A DNA stretch of 64,000 nt from Pseudomonas violetae (lineage in GTDB: Bacteria; Pseudomonadota; Gammaproteobacteria; Pseudomonadales; Pseudomonadaceae), in NCBI RefSeq assembly GCF_023072615.1, contig NZ_JAKNRW010000021.1, positions 1 to 64,000 of the forward strand, given 5' to 3'. A model generated the notes under the pieces. It worked only from the letters and a program-made list of their open reading frames with translations, was not told the DNA's origin and searched no databases. Position numbers and translations under genes: made by a program. Shown here one piece after another: positions 32,634 to 40,542 of this stretch (position 1 is its first letter; every line of letters starts with the position of its first letter).

Positions 32634-34588
32634 TGAACACGCCCGTCATTACTTCGTTACTGGTGGCCAACCGCGGCGAAATCGCCTGCCGGGTGATGCG
32701 CACCGCCAAAGCCCTTGGCCTGACCACCGTGGCCGTGCACAGCGCCACTGATCGTGATGCCCGACACAGCCGCGAGGCCGATATACGAGTCGACCTGGGT
32801 GGCAGCAAAGCCGCCGACAGCTATCTGCAGATCGACAAACTGATTGCCGCTGCACTGGCCAGTGGCGCTCAGGCGATTCATCCGGGGTATGGCTTTCTGT
32901 CGGAGAACGCCGCATTTGCCCGGGCCATCGAGAATGCCGGCTTGATCTTCCTCGGCCCACCCGCCTCGGCGATCGATGCAATGGGCAGCAAATCCGCAGC
33001 CAAGGCGTTGATGGAGACCGCCGCAGTGCCACTGGTGCCTGGTTATCACGGCGAAGCCCAGGACCTGGAAACCTTCCGCGCAGCCTGTGAGCGCATCGGT
33101 TATCCGGTGCTGCTCAAGGCCACCGCCGGTGGGGGCGGCAAAGGCATGAAGGTGGTCGAGGACGTCAGCCAACTGGCCGAAGCCCTGGCCTCGGCCCAGC
33201 GCGAGGCGCAGTCGTCGTTTGGCGACTCACGCATGCTGGTAGAAAAATATCTGCTCAAACCGCGGCACGTGGAGATTCAGATCTTTGCCGATCAGCATGG
33301 CAATTGCCTGTACCTCAATGAGCGCGACTGCTCGATCCAGCGTCGCCATCAGAAGGTCGTAGAAGAAGCGCCTGCTCCAGGCCTGAGCGCGCAATTGCGC
33401 CGCGCCATGGGCGAAGCCGCCGTCCGCTCGGCGCAGGCTATTGGTTACGTCGGGGCCGGCACGGTGGAGTTCCTGCTGGACTCGCGAGGCGAGTTCTTCT
33501 TCATGGAGATGAACACGCGCCTGCAGGTGGAACACCCGGTGACTGAAGCCATCACAGGGCTCGACCTGGTGGCCTGGCAAATCCGCGTCGCCCGTGGTGA
33601 AGCCCTGCCGATGACCCAGGAGCAGGTCCCCCTGATCGGACATGCCATTGAGGTCCGGTTGTACGCCGAAGACCCGGGCAATGACTTCCTGCCGGCGACC
33701 GGACGCCTGGAGCTATATCGCGAATCAGCTGCGGGCACCGGACGTCGAGTCGACAGCGGAGTGGAGCAAGGCGATGAAATCTCACCGTTCTACGACCCGA
33801 TGCTGGGCAAGCTGATTGCCTGGGGTGAAGACCGTGAACAGGCGCGCCTGCGCTTGCTGAGCATGCTCGACGAATTCGCGATTGGCGGCCTGAGAACCAA
33901 CATCAACTTCCTGCGCCGGATTATCGGCCATCCAGCGTTTGCCGCCGCAGAACTTGATACCGGGTTTATCCCGCGTTACCAGGAACAGCTGCTGCCAAAA
34001 CCAGCAGAGCTGGGTGAAGACTTCTGGCAGGCTGCTGCGCAGGCATTTACCCAAAGCCAGTCCGCCGCGTCGCGCACAGACGACCCGGCGTCGCCCTGGG
34101 CGAGAAGCAACGGTTTTCGTACCGGACTGCCGAGGGAGATCAGCCTGCACCTGAGTTGCGAAGGCCAGGACCGTGCGCTTACGTTGGGCGCAGTCGACGC
34201 GCACACAGCACAGCTCAAGGGCGAGCAATTGCTGATCGAGCACGAAGGGGTACGTCGCCAGCATCGGGCGATCCGCCGCGACGGCGTGGTCTATCTGCAA
34301 TGGGATGGAGAACTGCGCCGCATCGAGTCCTACGACCCTATCAGTGCCGTCGAAGCCAGCCATAGCCACCAGGGTGGCCTGACCGCACCCATGAACGGCA
34401 GCATCGTGCGCGTCCTGGTGGAGGCCGGGCAAACGGTTGAAGCAGGAGCGCAACTGGTGGTACTGGAAGCCATGAAGATGGAACACAGCATTCGTGCGCC
34501 CCACGCTGGAGTCATCAAGGCGCTGTATTGCCAGGAAGGCGAAATGGTCAGTGAGGGCAGTGCACTGGTCGAGCTGGAAGAGGCCTGA
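32633..34588 (+). CDS. liuD: Methylcrotonyl-CoA carboxylase, biotin-carrying alpha subunit
   Basis: This 651-residue protein has an N-terminal biotin carboxylase (about 1-450: LVANRGEIACRVMRTAKALG, ATP-grasp loop ATAGGGGKGMKVVED, FFMEMNTRLQVEHPVTEAITGLDLV) and a C-terminal biotinyl domain with LEAMKMEHSIRAPHAG, where Lys615 carries biotin. It forms the carboxylase with LiuB. It is translationally coupled to liuC. Confidence 0.97.
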   Translation: MNTPVITSLLVANRGEIACRVMRTAKALGLTTVAVHSATDRDARHSREADIRVDLGGSKAADSYLQIDKLIAAALASGAQAIHPGYGFLSENAAFARAIENAGLIFLGPPASAIDAMGSKSAAKALMETAAVPLVPGYHGEAQDLETFRAACERIGYPVLLKATAGGGGKGMKVVEDVSQLAEALASAQREAQSSFGDSRMLVEKYLLKPRHVEIQIFADQHGNCLYLNERDCSIQRRHQKVVEEAPAPGLSAQLRRAMGEAAVRSAQAIGYVGAGTVEFLLDSRGEFFFMEMNTRLQVEHPVTEAITGLDLVAWQIRVARGEALPMTQEQVPLIGHAIEVRLYAEDPGNDFLPATGRLELYRESAAGTGRRVDSGVEQGDEISPFYDPMLGKLIAWGEDREQARLRLLSMLDEFAIGGLRTNINFLRRIIGHPAFAAAELDTGFIPRYQEQLLPKPAELGEDFWQAAAQAFTQSQSAASRTDDPASPWARSNGFRTGLPREISLHLSCEGQDRALTLGAVDAHTAQLKGEQLLIEHEGVRRQHRAIRRDGVVYLQWDGELRRIESYDPISAVEASHSHQGGLTAPMNGSIVRVLVEAGQTVEAGAQLVVLEAMKMEHSIRAPHAGVIKALYCQEGEMVSEGSALVELEEA

Positions 34589-34594
34589 AACAAA

Positions 34595-34624
34595 GACCGG
34601 TCTTGCACGCTGGCAGGACCGGTC
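34595..34624 (-). terminator. Terminator of the S24-like repressor gene
   Basis: GACCGGTC (34617-34624) pairs with GACCGGTC (34595-34602) across a 14-base loop. On the minus strand it is followed by TTTGTTT. Each arm is itself a palindrome. Confidence 0.6.
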
Positions 34625-34627
34625 CGG

Positions 34628-35275
34628 TCAGAATTTGGCAGTGGCTTGAACCACCACGCCGATGATTCGGCAGTCTGCGGTGTACAAGGCTTTGGGATAG
34701 GTCGGATTGAGCGGAATCAGGTAACGCTGACCGCCCTCCTCGATCAGTTTGCGAAAAGTGGCGGCGGCGCTGCCAGGCCATTGGGCGATCACCAGCTTGC
34801 CAGGCAGCACCTCAGCCTCTGGGTCTACCAGGATCAACATGTCGTGGGCGATGCTAAGGCCACTGGGAGCAGTCATTGCGTCACCCTCGACTTTGAGCCA
34901 GAACGCGCTGCCGTGAGCGTGGTAGTCGGACAGTTCGAACTGCGTCGCACCGTACACCGGAAACTCGCCATCGCGCAGCAACGGTGCATCTCGCCAATCA
35001 CTGACAGGGTAACGAAAGGAAGGGTTGTGCCGCTGCGCCAAGGGAGGAATATCATCCTCGCAAGCCCGGACTTCCCTGAGTACCATCGCCACTTCCAGGA
35101 AATCCAGGCCCAAGGCTTCCAGCACACGGTTCATGTCCTCGACACCGGGCTGACGTCGTTTATTCAGCCAATGTCCAACACCACCCTGCGACATCCCTAG
35201 ACGGTCTGCGAGTATCTCCTGAGTGATGTTGAGCTCACTCATCTTGGCCTTGACCAAATCAATCCATTTATCCAT
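34628..35275 (-). CDS. CI/PrtR-like repressor with S24 fold lacking the catalytic serine
   Basis: This protein of about 215 residues starts MDKWIDLVKAKMSELN. The Cro/CI helix-turn-helix is NITQEILADRLGMSQGGVGHWLNKRRQPG. The C-terminal half is a LexA/S24 peptidase fold: FWLKVEGDAMTAPSGLSIAHDMLILVDPEAEVLPGKLVIAQ and FRKLIEEGGQRYLIPLNPTYP. The nucleophile position of the GDSM motif is Ala133 (codon GCA), and the expected Ala-Gly cleavage pair before it is missing (YPVSDWRDAPLL). It should therefore not self-cleave on RecA activation. It is divergent from a small DUF gene and has no other phage genes nearby. Confidence 0.85.
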   Translation of the reverse strand: MDKWIDLVKAKMSELNITQEILADRLGMSQGGVGHWLNKRRQPGVEDMNRVLEALGLDFLEVAMVLREVRACEDDIPPLAQRHNPSFRYPVSDWRDAPLLRDGEFPVYGATQFELSDYHAHGSAFWLKVEGDAMTAPSGLSIAHDMLILVDPEAEVLPGKLVIAQWPGSAAATFRKLIEEGGQRYLIPLNPTYPKALYTADCRIIGVVVQATAKF

Positions 35276-35314
35276 GTCCGGCACGATACGCGGGCTCCTA
35301 CCTGCGCTCAAAAC

Positions 35315-35356
35315 ACAAGCTGTATTATTTCAATCGCCGAAACAAATACACTTTGT
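35315..35356. promoter_or_regulatory. Candidate operator pair between repressor and small DUF gene
   Basis: ACAAGCTGTATT (35315-35326) and AATACACTTTGT (35345-35356) are inverted with 10 of 12 positions matching, 18 bases apart. They are placed symmetrically in the divergent intergenic region, as expected for a CI-type repressor. This is inferred from position and symmetry only. Confidence 0.4.
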
Positions 35357-35407
35357 ACTAAGCTCTTTTTTACGGATCTGATAATCAAAAAAGGAGTTTA
35401 CATCACC

Positions 35408-35746
35408 ATGGCAACCACCAGTACCGACTTGCCCGACGAGCCAATGGATACCACGCTCAACTCTCCCCAAGGCTTCGCTGCAGCGCAGCGCGCGCTCGAC
35501 TACTACTTGAAACCATCTGTGTCACCAGAGCTTGAGGAAACGCGTTTTTTTGCTGTGAATCAGAACGTCAGCAATGAAGAGGCACTTGTGCATGCCTCGG
35601 ATCTGATGCGCTGCGCCGCGTCCATTGCCTATGAATCGGCAGGTAATCTGCAAGGCGCCAGCCGGGACCTGACACTGTCGACGGTGCACCTGATCGATAT
35701 GGCCCGAGCCATGGTTGATCGGTCGCTCAAGGGTCACAAGGGCTGA
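35408..35746 (+). CDS. Small conserved Pseudomonas protein (DUF3077/DUF6124-like)
   Basis: This 112-residue soluble protein has a variable N-terminus, then FAAAQRALDYYLKP, FFAVNQNVSNEEALVHASDLMRCAASIAYESAGNLQGASRDLTLSTVHLIDMARAMVDRSL. This layout resembles the small, helical DUF3077/DUF6124 proteins frequent in pseudomonads; that placement is from memory. AAGGAG precedes the ATG. Divergent from the repressor gene, which probably controls it. Function unknown. Confidence 0.75.
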   Translation: MATTSTDLPDEPMDTTLNSPQGFAAAQRALDYYLKPSVSPELEETRFFAVNQNVSNEEALVHASDLMRCAASIAYESAGNLQGASRDLTLSTVHLIDMARAMVDRSLKGHKG

Positions 35747-35796
35747 AAACGAAGACACCAGGAAAGGGTTTTTCTGGTGGGACCGCTAAAACCAGT

Positions 35797-35828
35797 TGAC
35801 TTGCAAACGATAATGATTACTATTACAT
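35797..35828 (+). promoter_or_regulatory. Fur-controlled promoter of prrF
   Basis: TTGACT at 35797-35802 and TACTAT at 35819-35824 are the -35 and -10. GATAATGATTACTATTAC at 35810-35827 is a good Fur box (GATAATGATNATCATTATC) lying over the -10, so iron-loaded Fur would block transcription. Confidence 0.85.
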
Positions 35829-35830
35829 CA

Positions 35831-35945
35831 TCTGATCGCGAGATCAGTCGATGGGCCAAGAGACCTAAGGTCGGTCTCCTGGACTATCTCCTCATCAGGC
35901 TAATCACGGTTTTTGACCCGGCTTTTGTGCCGGGTCTTTTTTTGC
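35831..35945 (+). ncRNA. prrF: PrrF iron-responsive small RNA
   Basis: An RNA of about 115 bases begins near ATCTGATCGCGAGATCAG, a 5' hairpin typical of PrrF, carries the conserved antisense core ACTATCTCCTCATCAGGC and TAATCACGG, and ends in a GACCCGGC/GCCGGGTC terminator. PrrF is made when iron is scarce and represses iron-rich proteins such as SodB and TCA enzymes through Hfq. Only one copy is here; outside P. aeruginosa the two prrF genes are usually at separate loci. Confidence 0.92.
35916..35945 (+). terminator. prrF terminator
   Basis: GACCCGGC, loop TTTTGT, GCCGGGTC, then eight T. Confidence 0.95.
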
Positions 35946-36218
35946 CAGTTATTCTGGCTTTTGGCTTCAGGCTAATGAATTCTTTAGTGACTGCAAGTTC
36001 GATGGCGCTAAGGATATCAAAAGAATATGTATTGATTAGAGAAGCCCGGCAATATTGGGCCAAACAATCGAAAAATAGCACTTGAGAATCAATCGTACAG
36101 TCTCTAAGCTGCTTCGGCGTCAAGGAGGACGCCCCCCAAATTCCTGGCAACTTCCCCAAATTTTCCCCCGCCCTGCGTGTAAAGTGACAGCCATAAAAAT
36201 CATATTCTGGAATCGACT

Positions 36219-37370
36219 ATGACCGTGGCTAAATCCTCTTTCGACATCAGCGCAAACTTCGACAGCGGCAACATTGAAGTGCTCGATATCAGCAATCCGC
36301 TGCAAGCGTTGCTGGCCATTCGACCCGATACCCGCAGCCAGCACTTCCAGTGGTTTCACTTCAAGGCCAGCGGCCTGCATGTGGGCCAGGAGCACTGGTT
36401 TCGCCTGAACAATGCCAGCAAGTCCTCCTACAACAAGGCCTGGGACGGCTATCAGGCCGTTGCCTCCTATGACCACGTCAACTGGTTCCGCGTACCGACC
36501 ATTTTCGAAGGTGACTGCCTGCGCTTCAGCCTAGAAGCCACCGCTACCCATGCCTGGTTCGCCTACTTCGAACCCTACAGCCGCGGTCGTCACGACTGGT
36601 TGATCGAGCAGGCGCTGGCCAAGGCCGGCACCGAACTGCTCGCCACCGGTAAAAGCGTCGAAGGCCGGGACATTCAGCTGCTGCGCAAGGGCACCGGGGC
36701 CGAGGGCCGGCGTAAGGTGTGGATGATTGCCCAGCAGCACCCAGGCGAACATATGGCCGAATGGTTCGTGGAAGGTGTGATCGAGCGCCTGGAAAAACAT
36801 GACGATCCAGTTGTGAACAAACTTCTGGCCAGCGCCGACCTGTACCTGGTGCCGAACATGAACCCGGACGGCGCCTTCCATGGCCACCTGCGCACCAACG
36901 CCACGGGCCAGGACCTGAACCGCGCCTGGCAGAGCGCCAGCCAGGCAATCAGCCCGGAAGTCCTGTTCGTGCAGCAACAGATGGAACACTACGGCGTTGA
37001 CCTGTTCCTCGACATCCATGGTGACGAAGAGATCCCCTACGTGTTCACCGCCGGTTGCGAGGGTAACCCTGGCTACACCCTGCGGATCGAAAAACTCGAA
37101 GAACAGTTCCGCAGCCATCTGAAGCATCTCACCAAGGATTTCCAGACCAAGCATGGCTATACCCGCGATGAGCCGGGCAAAGCCAACATGACCTTGGCCT
37201 GCAACAGCGTCGGCGAGAAATTCGACTGCCTGTCGCTTACCCTGGAAATGCCCTTCAAGGACAACAATGACGCGCCTAATCCGATCACGGGATGGTCGGG
37301 TAAGCGTTCCAAACAGTTGGGCAAGGATGTGCTGACGACCATTGCCGACATGGTTGATGTCCTGCGCTGA
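36219..37370 (+). CDS. M14-family zinc carboxypeptidase (cytosolic CCP-like)
   Basis: This 383-residue protein has an N-terminal beta domain (about 1-120) typical of cytosolic carboxypeptidases and an M14 catalytic domain. The zinc ligands are in MIAQQHPGEHMAEW (His, Glu) and FLDIHGDEEIPYVF (His), NMNPDGAFHGHLRTNATGQDLNRAW supplies the substrate-binding asparagine/arginine, and LTLEMPFKDN holds the catalytic glutamate. No signal peptide, so it acts in the cytoplasm. Substrate unknown; eukaryotic relatives trim glutamate tails. The 270 bases before it, after prrF, hold no gene that I can support. Confidence 0.93.
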   Translation: MTVAKSSFDISANFDSGNIEVLDISNPLQALLAIRPDTRSQHFQWFHFKASGLHVGQEHWFRLNNASKSSYNKAWDGYQAVASYDHVNWFRVPTIFEGDCLRFSLEATATHAWFAYFEPYSRGRHDWLIEQALAKAGTELLATGKSVEGRDIQLLRKGTGAEGRRKVWMIAQQHPGEHMAEWFVEGVIERLEKHDDPVVNKLLASADLYLVPNMNPDGAFHGHLRTNATGQDLNRAWQSASQAISPEVLFVQQQMEHYGVDLFLDIHGDEEIPYVFTAGCEGNPGYTLRIEKLEEQFRSHLKHLTKDFQTKHGYTRDEPGKANMTLACNSVGEKFDCLSLTLEMPFKDNNDAPNPITGWSGKRSKQLGKDVLTTIADMVDVLR

Positions 37371-37407
37371 CCGGTTGCGGCCGCAGCTTCAACTGCGGCC
37401 ACCAACG

Positions 37408-37953
37408 TCAGGCGCGGTCCTTACCCCGCAACATACTGTCCAGCACGTCGTCACGGCGTACCCAGCCATGGAACAGCGCCGCTGCCAGGTGCAGCAACAC
37501 GGTCAGGAAAAGCAGGTAGGCCAGGTAGCCGTGGGCCTTGCGCAGGAAGGCAAATACCTGCGCGTTGGCCGGTACGATTGAAGGCAGCTGCAACGAATTG
37601 CTGAGCATCACCGGGTCGCCCGCCGCCGAGATCATTGCCCATCCCAGTAGCGGTAACACCAGCATCAAGGCGTATAACAACAGATGCGAGCCTTTGGCCG
37701 CGAGCACCTGCCATCCCGGCAAATCAGCAGGCAGCGGCGGCTGTCGAGTGGAAAAACGCACGACGATACGCACGATCACCAACAACAAAATGGCGATGCC
37801 CAAGGGCTTGTGCAGGTGGATCAGCCACTCATGACGCTCGGACACCGAGGCAACCATGCCCGCCCCGATGAACAGCATGGCAATGACCATCAGTGCCATC
37901 AGCCAGTGCAGCAACCGCGCCAACGGCGCGAAGTGGTTCGATTGAGTGCTCAT
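37408..37953 (-). CDS. Cytochrome b561
   Basis: This 181-residue protein with four membrane helices has haem-ligand histidines in ARLLHWLMALMV, WLIHLHKPLGIAIL, KGSHLLLYALML and RKAHGYLAYLLFLTVLLHLAAALFHGW. It is the YodB/CybB type that passes electrons from ubiquinol to periplasmic acceptors. Its start overlaps the stop of the catalase-like gene (ATGA), so it is probably the electron donor for that enzyme. Confidence 0.94.
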   Translation of the reverse strand: MSTQSNHFAPLARLLHWLMALMVIAMLFIGAGMVASVSERHEWLIHLHKPLGIAILLLVIVRIVVRFSTRQPPLPADLPGWQVLAAKGSHLLLYALMLVLPLLGWAMISAAGDPVMLSNSLQLPSIVPANAQVFAFLRKAHGYLAYLLFLTVLLHLAAALFHGWVRRDDVLDSMLRGKDRA

Positions 37954-39035
37954 TGTCGAGCTTCCTGTTTGGCGGCGGGCAACTGGCTGACTTCACTGGT
38001 GCGACGCAAGTAGGAACTGGCATAACCCGCGGAACGAGCGGCGAGCAGTGGATCGCCAGAGCCCTCAATGCCGGCAGGCAGTACCAGCGGGTCATAGTTA
38101 ATGTCCCGGCACTCGCCACTGAGTTGCGGTTGGGTGCTTTCGAGCACCAGAGTCCCCGCGTTAACCACCTTGCGCCCCTCGGGCCAGGCCTTGCTGGCAT
38201 CGTCGACCGGATCACCGGCGTTGGCCAGGGTAATGTTCAGCTTCCAACGCAGCGGCCCTGCGGCAATCCGCTGGACCAGGTCTTTTTCGAGAAAATCGCT
38301 ACCCTCCGGCGCCGTTGCACCTGGCGCATCCTGGGTAACCGGCACCATGCTCCAGCGCACTGCCTGCCGCTGACCTGCGGCGTTGACCAGGTAAAACGCA
38401 TTCACGCTGTTATAGGTTTCGGTCACATAACTGGCCGAGGGCTTGGCAGTCTTGATCCACGCCAGAAAAGGTGCAGCTTCCGGATGCGCGCCAAAAAATG
38501 CCGGCACTGCTCCAGGATCGGGTTTGCCGGTGGCCAGCACTGGCGACTGGGCTTGTTGCAACTGATAGAAGGCTTCGGGGGTGCCCACCGGGAACACCGG
38601 CATGCTGTTCATCCCGGTGCGCCATTGTTGACCATTGGCCTGGTTAAAGCGCAGCGCCATGCTGCGGATAGGCACGCTGCTGTCCGGTGCGTAGGGATTG
38701 CCAGCCGGTAGCGCGAAACGCCCGACCACCGGGGTTCTGGCCTCGTTGAACACTTGGGCGCTGGAGTAGTTGCGCGCCTCTTCGCTGCTTTCGAAATGTC
38801 CGATCACGCACACGCCCTTGGAGTGGTTCCGCCGGAACCCAGGGTGCACGCCGTTGTTGGTCTCCAGCACGTTGATCAGTTTTTTTGGCGTCAGGCGCTG
38901 TGGGTCAAATGTGCCGTTGACGTAGGCAAAAGCCCCGGCAACCGCAGCAACCACCAAGGCGATGCCGCCGAGGCGCAACACCAGGCTGGTGGCGCTCAGC
39001 GGCGGCCGAGTGGGCGGTGATGAGCGATCTACCAT
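37950..39035 (-). CDS. Membrane-anchored catalase-family (SrpA-like) peroxidase
   Basis: This 361-residue protein has an N-terminal membrane anchor at about residues 14-35 (SLVLRLGGIALVVAAVAGAFAYV) and a small catalase fold. NNGVHPGFRRNHSKGVCVIGHFESS gives the distal histidine region, RSMALRFNQANGQQWRTGMNSMPVFPV follows, and the C-terminal YDPLVLPAGIEGSGDPLLAARSAGYASSYLRR gives the proximal part. Such small catalases lack the dimer arms and act as periplasmic peroxidases. It forms an operon with cytochrome b561, driven by an ECF-type promoter at 39079-39104. Confidence 0.9.
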   Translation of the reverse strand: MVDRSSPPTRPPLSATSLVLRLGGIALVVAAVAGAFAYVNGTFDPQRLTPKKLINVLETNNGVHPGFRRNHSKGVCVIGHFESSEEARNYSSAQVFNEARTPVVGRFALPAGNPYAPDSSVPIRSMALRFNQANGQQWRTGMNSMPVFPVGTPEAFYQLQQAQSPVLATGKPDPGAVPAFFGAHPEAAPFLAWIKTAKPSASYVTETYNSVNAFYLVNAAGQRQAVRWSMVPVTQDAPGATAPEGSDFLEKDLVQRIAAGPLRWKLNITLANAGDPVDDASKAWPEGRKVVNAGTLVLESTQPQLSGECRDINYDPLVLPAGIEGSGDPLLAARSAGYASSYLRRTSEVSQLPAAKQEARQ

Positions 39036-39078
39036 GAAAGACTCCAGGGCCTGTGGCCGCAAGTGAGAAGAATCAAGC

Positions 39079-39104
39079 AGACGAACCCCCGGACGGTTTA
39101 TTCC
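39079..39104 (-). promoter_or_regulatory. ECF-type promoter of the catalase-like/b561 operon
   Basis: Read on the minus strand: GGAATAA at 39104-39098, 14 bases, then CGTCT at 39083-39079. The same elements and spacing occur on the opposite strand for the sigma gene, so the ECF factor should drive both. Confidence 0.8.
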
Positions 39105-39132
39105 ATCACTGGGTGTTTATTTTTTCGAGCGT

Positions 39133-39158
39133 GGAATAACCTCGAAGGCCGAGCGTCT
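39133..39158 (+). promoter_or_regulatory. ECF-type autoregulatory promoter of the sigma gene
   Basis: GGAATAA at 39133-39139, 14 bases, CGTCT at 39154-39158, about 36 bases before the sigma start codon. Identical in design to the divergent promoter. Confidence 0.8.
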
Positions 39159-39193
39159 TCCTGGTCCACAGCGTAGTGACTAGTCAGAACTTC

Positions 39194-39700
39194 ATGAACG
39201 ATATCGACGAACAACTGAGTGAAATCATTCCCAGGTTGAGGCGATTTGCGTTGTCCCTGACGCGCAATCCCAGCAGCGCCGATGATCTGGTGCAGGCCTG
39301 CCTGGAACGGGCATTGTCGCGCTGGAGCGACAAACGCCCCGAAGGAGACTTGCGCGCCTGGCTGTTCTCGATTCTTTATCGACAGTTTCTGGACGCCCAC
39401 CGGCGCTCCCGGCGCTACGCGCGAATGCTCGAGTTTTTCACCGGCCGTGAAGACGCCCAACCGTCTGTAGAGCGCACGGTGATCGCGCAATCGACGCTCA
39501 AGGCCTTCGACCAGCTCCCCACAGAGCAGCGCGCATTGCTGCTTTGGGTATCAGTCGAAGGCTTGAGTTACAAAGAGGTGGCCGAGATTCTACAAGTACC
39601 CACCGGGACTGTGATGTCCCGTTTGTCCCGCGCCCGCCAGGCCCTGCGCCAACTCAGCGAAGGTGAAATCACCCGCCCTGCCCTGCGGAGACTCAAATGA
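39194..39700 (+). CDS. ECF sigma factor
   Basis: This 168-residue sigma has region 2 (about 10-75: IIPRLRRFALSLTRNPSSADDLVQACLERALSRWSDKRPEGDLRAWLFSILYRQFLDAHR) and region 4 (about 105-160: LPTEQRALLLWVSVEGLSYKEVAEILQVPTGTVMSRLSRARQALRQL). It overlaps the anti-sigma gene by four bases. The start at 39194 (MNDIDEQLSEIIPRL) lacks a strong ribosome site; a GTG at 39176 is an alternative. Neighbours and promoters say it controls a peroxidase/cytochrome b561 module, so the signal is probably oxidative or envelope stress. Confidence 0.94.
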   Translation: MNDIDEQLSEIIPRLRRFALSLTRNPSSADDLVQACLERALSRWSDKRPEGDLRAWLFSILYRQFLDAHRRSRRYARMLEFFTGREDAQPSVERTVIAQSTLKAFDQLPTEQRALLLWVSVEGLSYKEVAEILQVPTGTVMSRLSRARQALRQLSEGEITRPALRRLK

Positions 39701-40449
39701 TTAGCATGCCCCCTGACGAGCGCGACCTGCACGCTTACATCGATCACCAGCTCAGCGCAGCCGACCGACGCCTGATTGAAACTTATCTGACGAACAATCC
39801 GCAAATGGCCGCCACCGTGCGCGCCTGGCAGCAGGACGCCGAGCAACTGCGAGCCAACCTGAGCGGCGCGTTGCAACAACCGACTAATCCGCACCTGGAA
39901 CCGGCAGTCATCCGCCAGCGCCTCAAGCGTCAGTCCCGGCGCCACCTGGCTAGCGCCGCCGTACTGCTGCTGGCCGTCAGCGTTGGCGGCTTCAGCGGCT
40001 GGCAGGCCAGGGAAATGACACTACTCAGCACTTCGGCGCCCATGGCCGATGCTCTGCAGGCGTACCGTCTGATCGCGCAACAAGGCATGCTGCCGGCCGA
40101 TTTCAAGGTCGGCGAACAGGGCGATATGCAGGCCTGGCTGGATCGCTATTTCACCCAAGCCAACCGTCTACCGGATCTGGCGCGCGCAGGCTTCAAACCG
40201 GTCAGCGGGCGCCTGCTCAGCACCGAGCAAGGGCCAGCGGCGATGGTGGTCTACGAAAACCCGAACGGGCAGAAAGTCAGCTTCTACGTGCGCCCACCTG
40301 GGCCGAAAAACTTCTTGCTACCCCGAGGCAGTCGCAGCGATGGCGAGCTTCAGGCCGAGTACTGGTCGGGCGCTGGGTATAACTATGCAATGATCAGCCC
40401 CAGTGATACGCCAGCGGCGCATCTGCTCAGGCAGACGAAAACGTTTTGA
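39697..40449 (+). CDS. Transmembrane anti-sigma factor
   Basis: This 250-residue protein has a cytoplasmic N-terminal domain (DERDLHAYIDHQLSAADRRLIETYLTNNPQ) of the anti-sigma type without the zinc-binding Cys pair, a single membrane helix at about residues 86-105 (HLASAAVLLLAVSVGGFSGW) and a periplasmic sensor domain (about 110-250). It is translationally coupled to the ECF gene and presumably holds it inactive. The mode of release is unknown. Confidence 0.9.
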   Translation: MISMPPDERDLHAYIDHQLSAADRRLIETYLTNNPQMAATVRAWQQDAEQLRANLSGALQQPTNPHLEPAVIRQRLKRQSRRHLASAAVLLLAVSVGGFSGWQAREMTLLSTSAPMADALQAYRLIAQQGMLPADFKVGEQGDMQAWLDRYFTQANRLPDLARAGFKPVSGRLLSTEQGPAAMVVYENPNGQKVSFYVRPPGPKNFLLPRGSRSDGELQAEYWSGAGYNYAMISPSDTPAAHLLRQTKTF

Positions 40450-40542
40450 CCACGCAGCTCTGGAAGAAAAACCATCCGTTTGGCTAAACTGTGCCGCCGC
40501 CGCTCGGGGCGCCGGCTTGAAGATCCAGAGGGGGACATTCCA

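Noticed and set aside
34628..35746. Prophage or pyocin locus suggested by the CI/PrtR-like repressor
   Set aside because: No integrase, lysis or structural genes nearby, no att-like repeats, and flanking genes are ordinary chromosomal ones; best seen as a lone domesticated repressor.
35777..36085. 102-codon open frame covering prrF
   Set aside because: It runs through the Fur box, the PrrF hairpins and its terminator; the RNA gene explains the sequence.
37377..37401. GGCCGCAG/CTGCGGCC hairpin between the carboxypeptidase and cytochrome b561 genes as a terminator
   Set aside because: An 8-bp stem is present but no T-run follows on either strand, so I did not call it.
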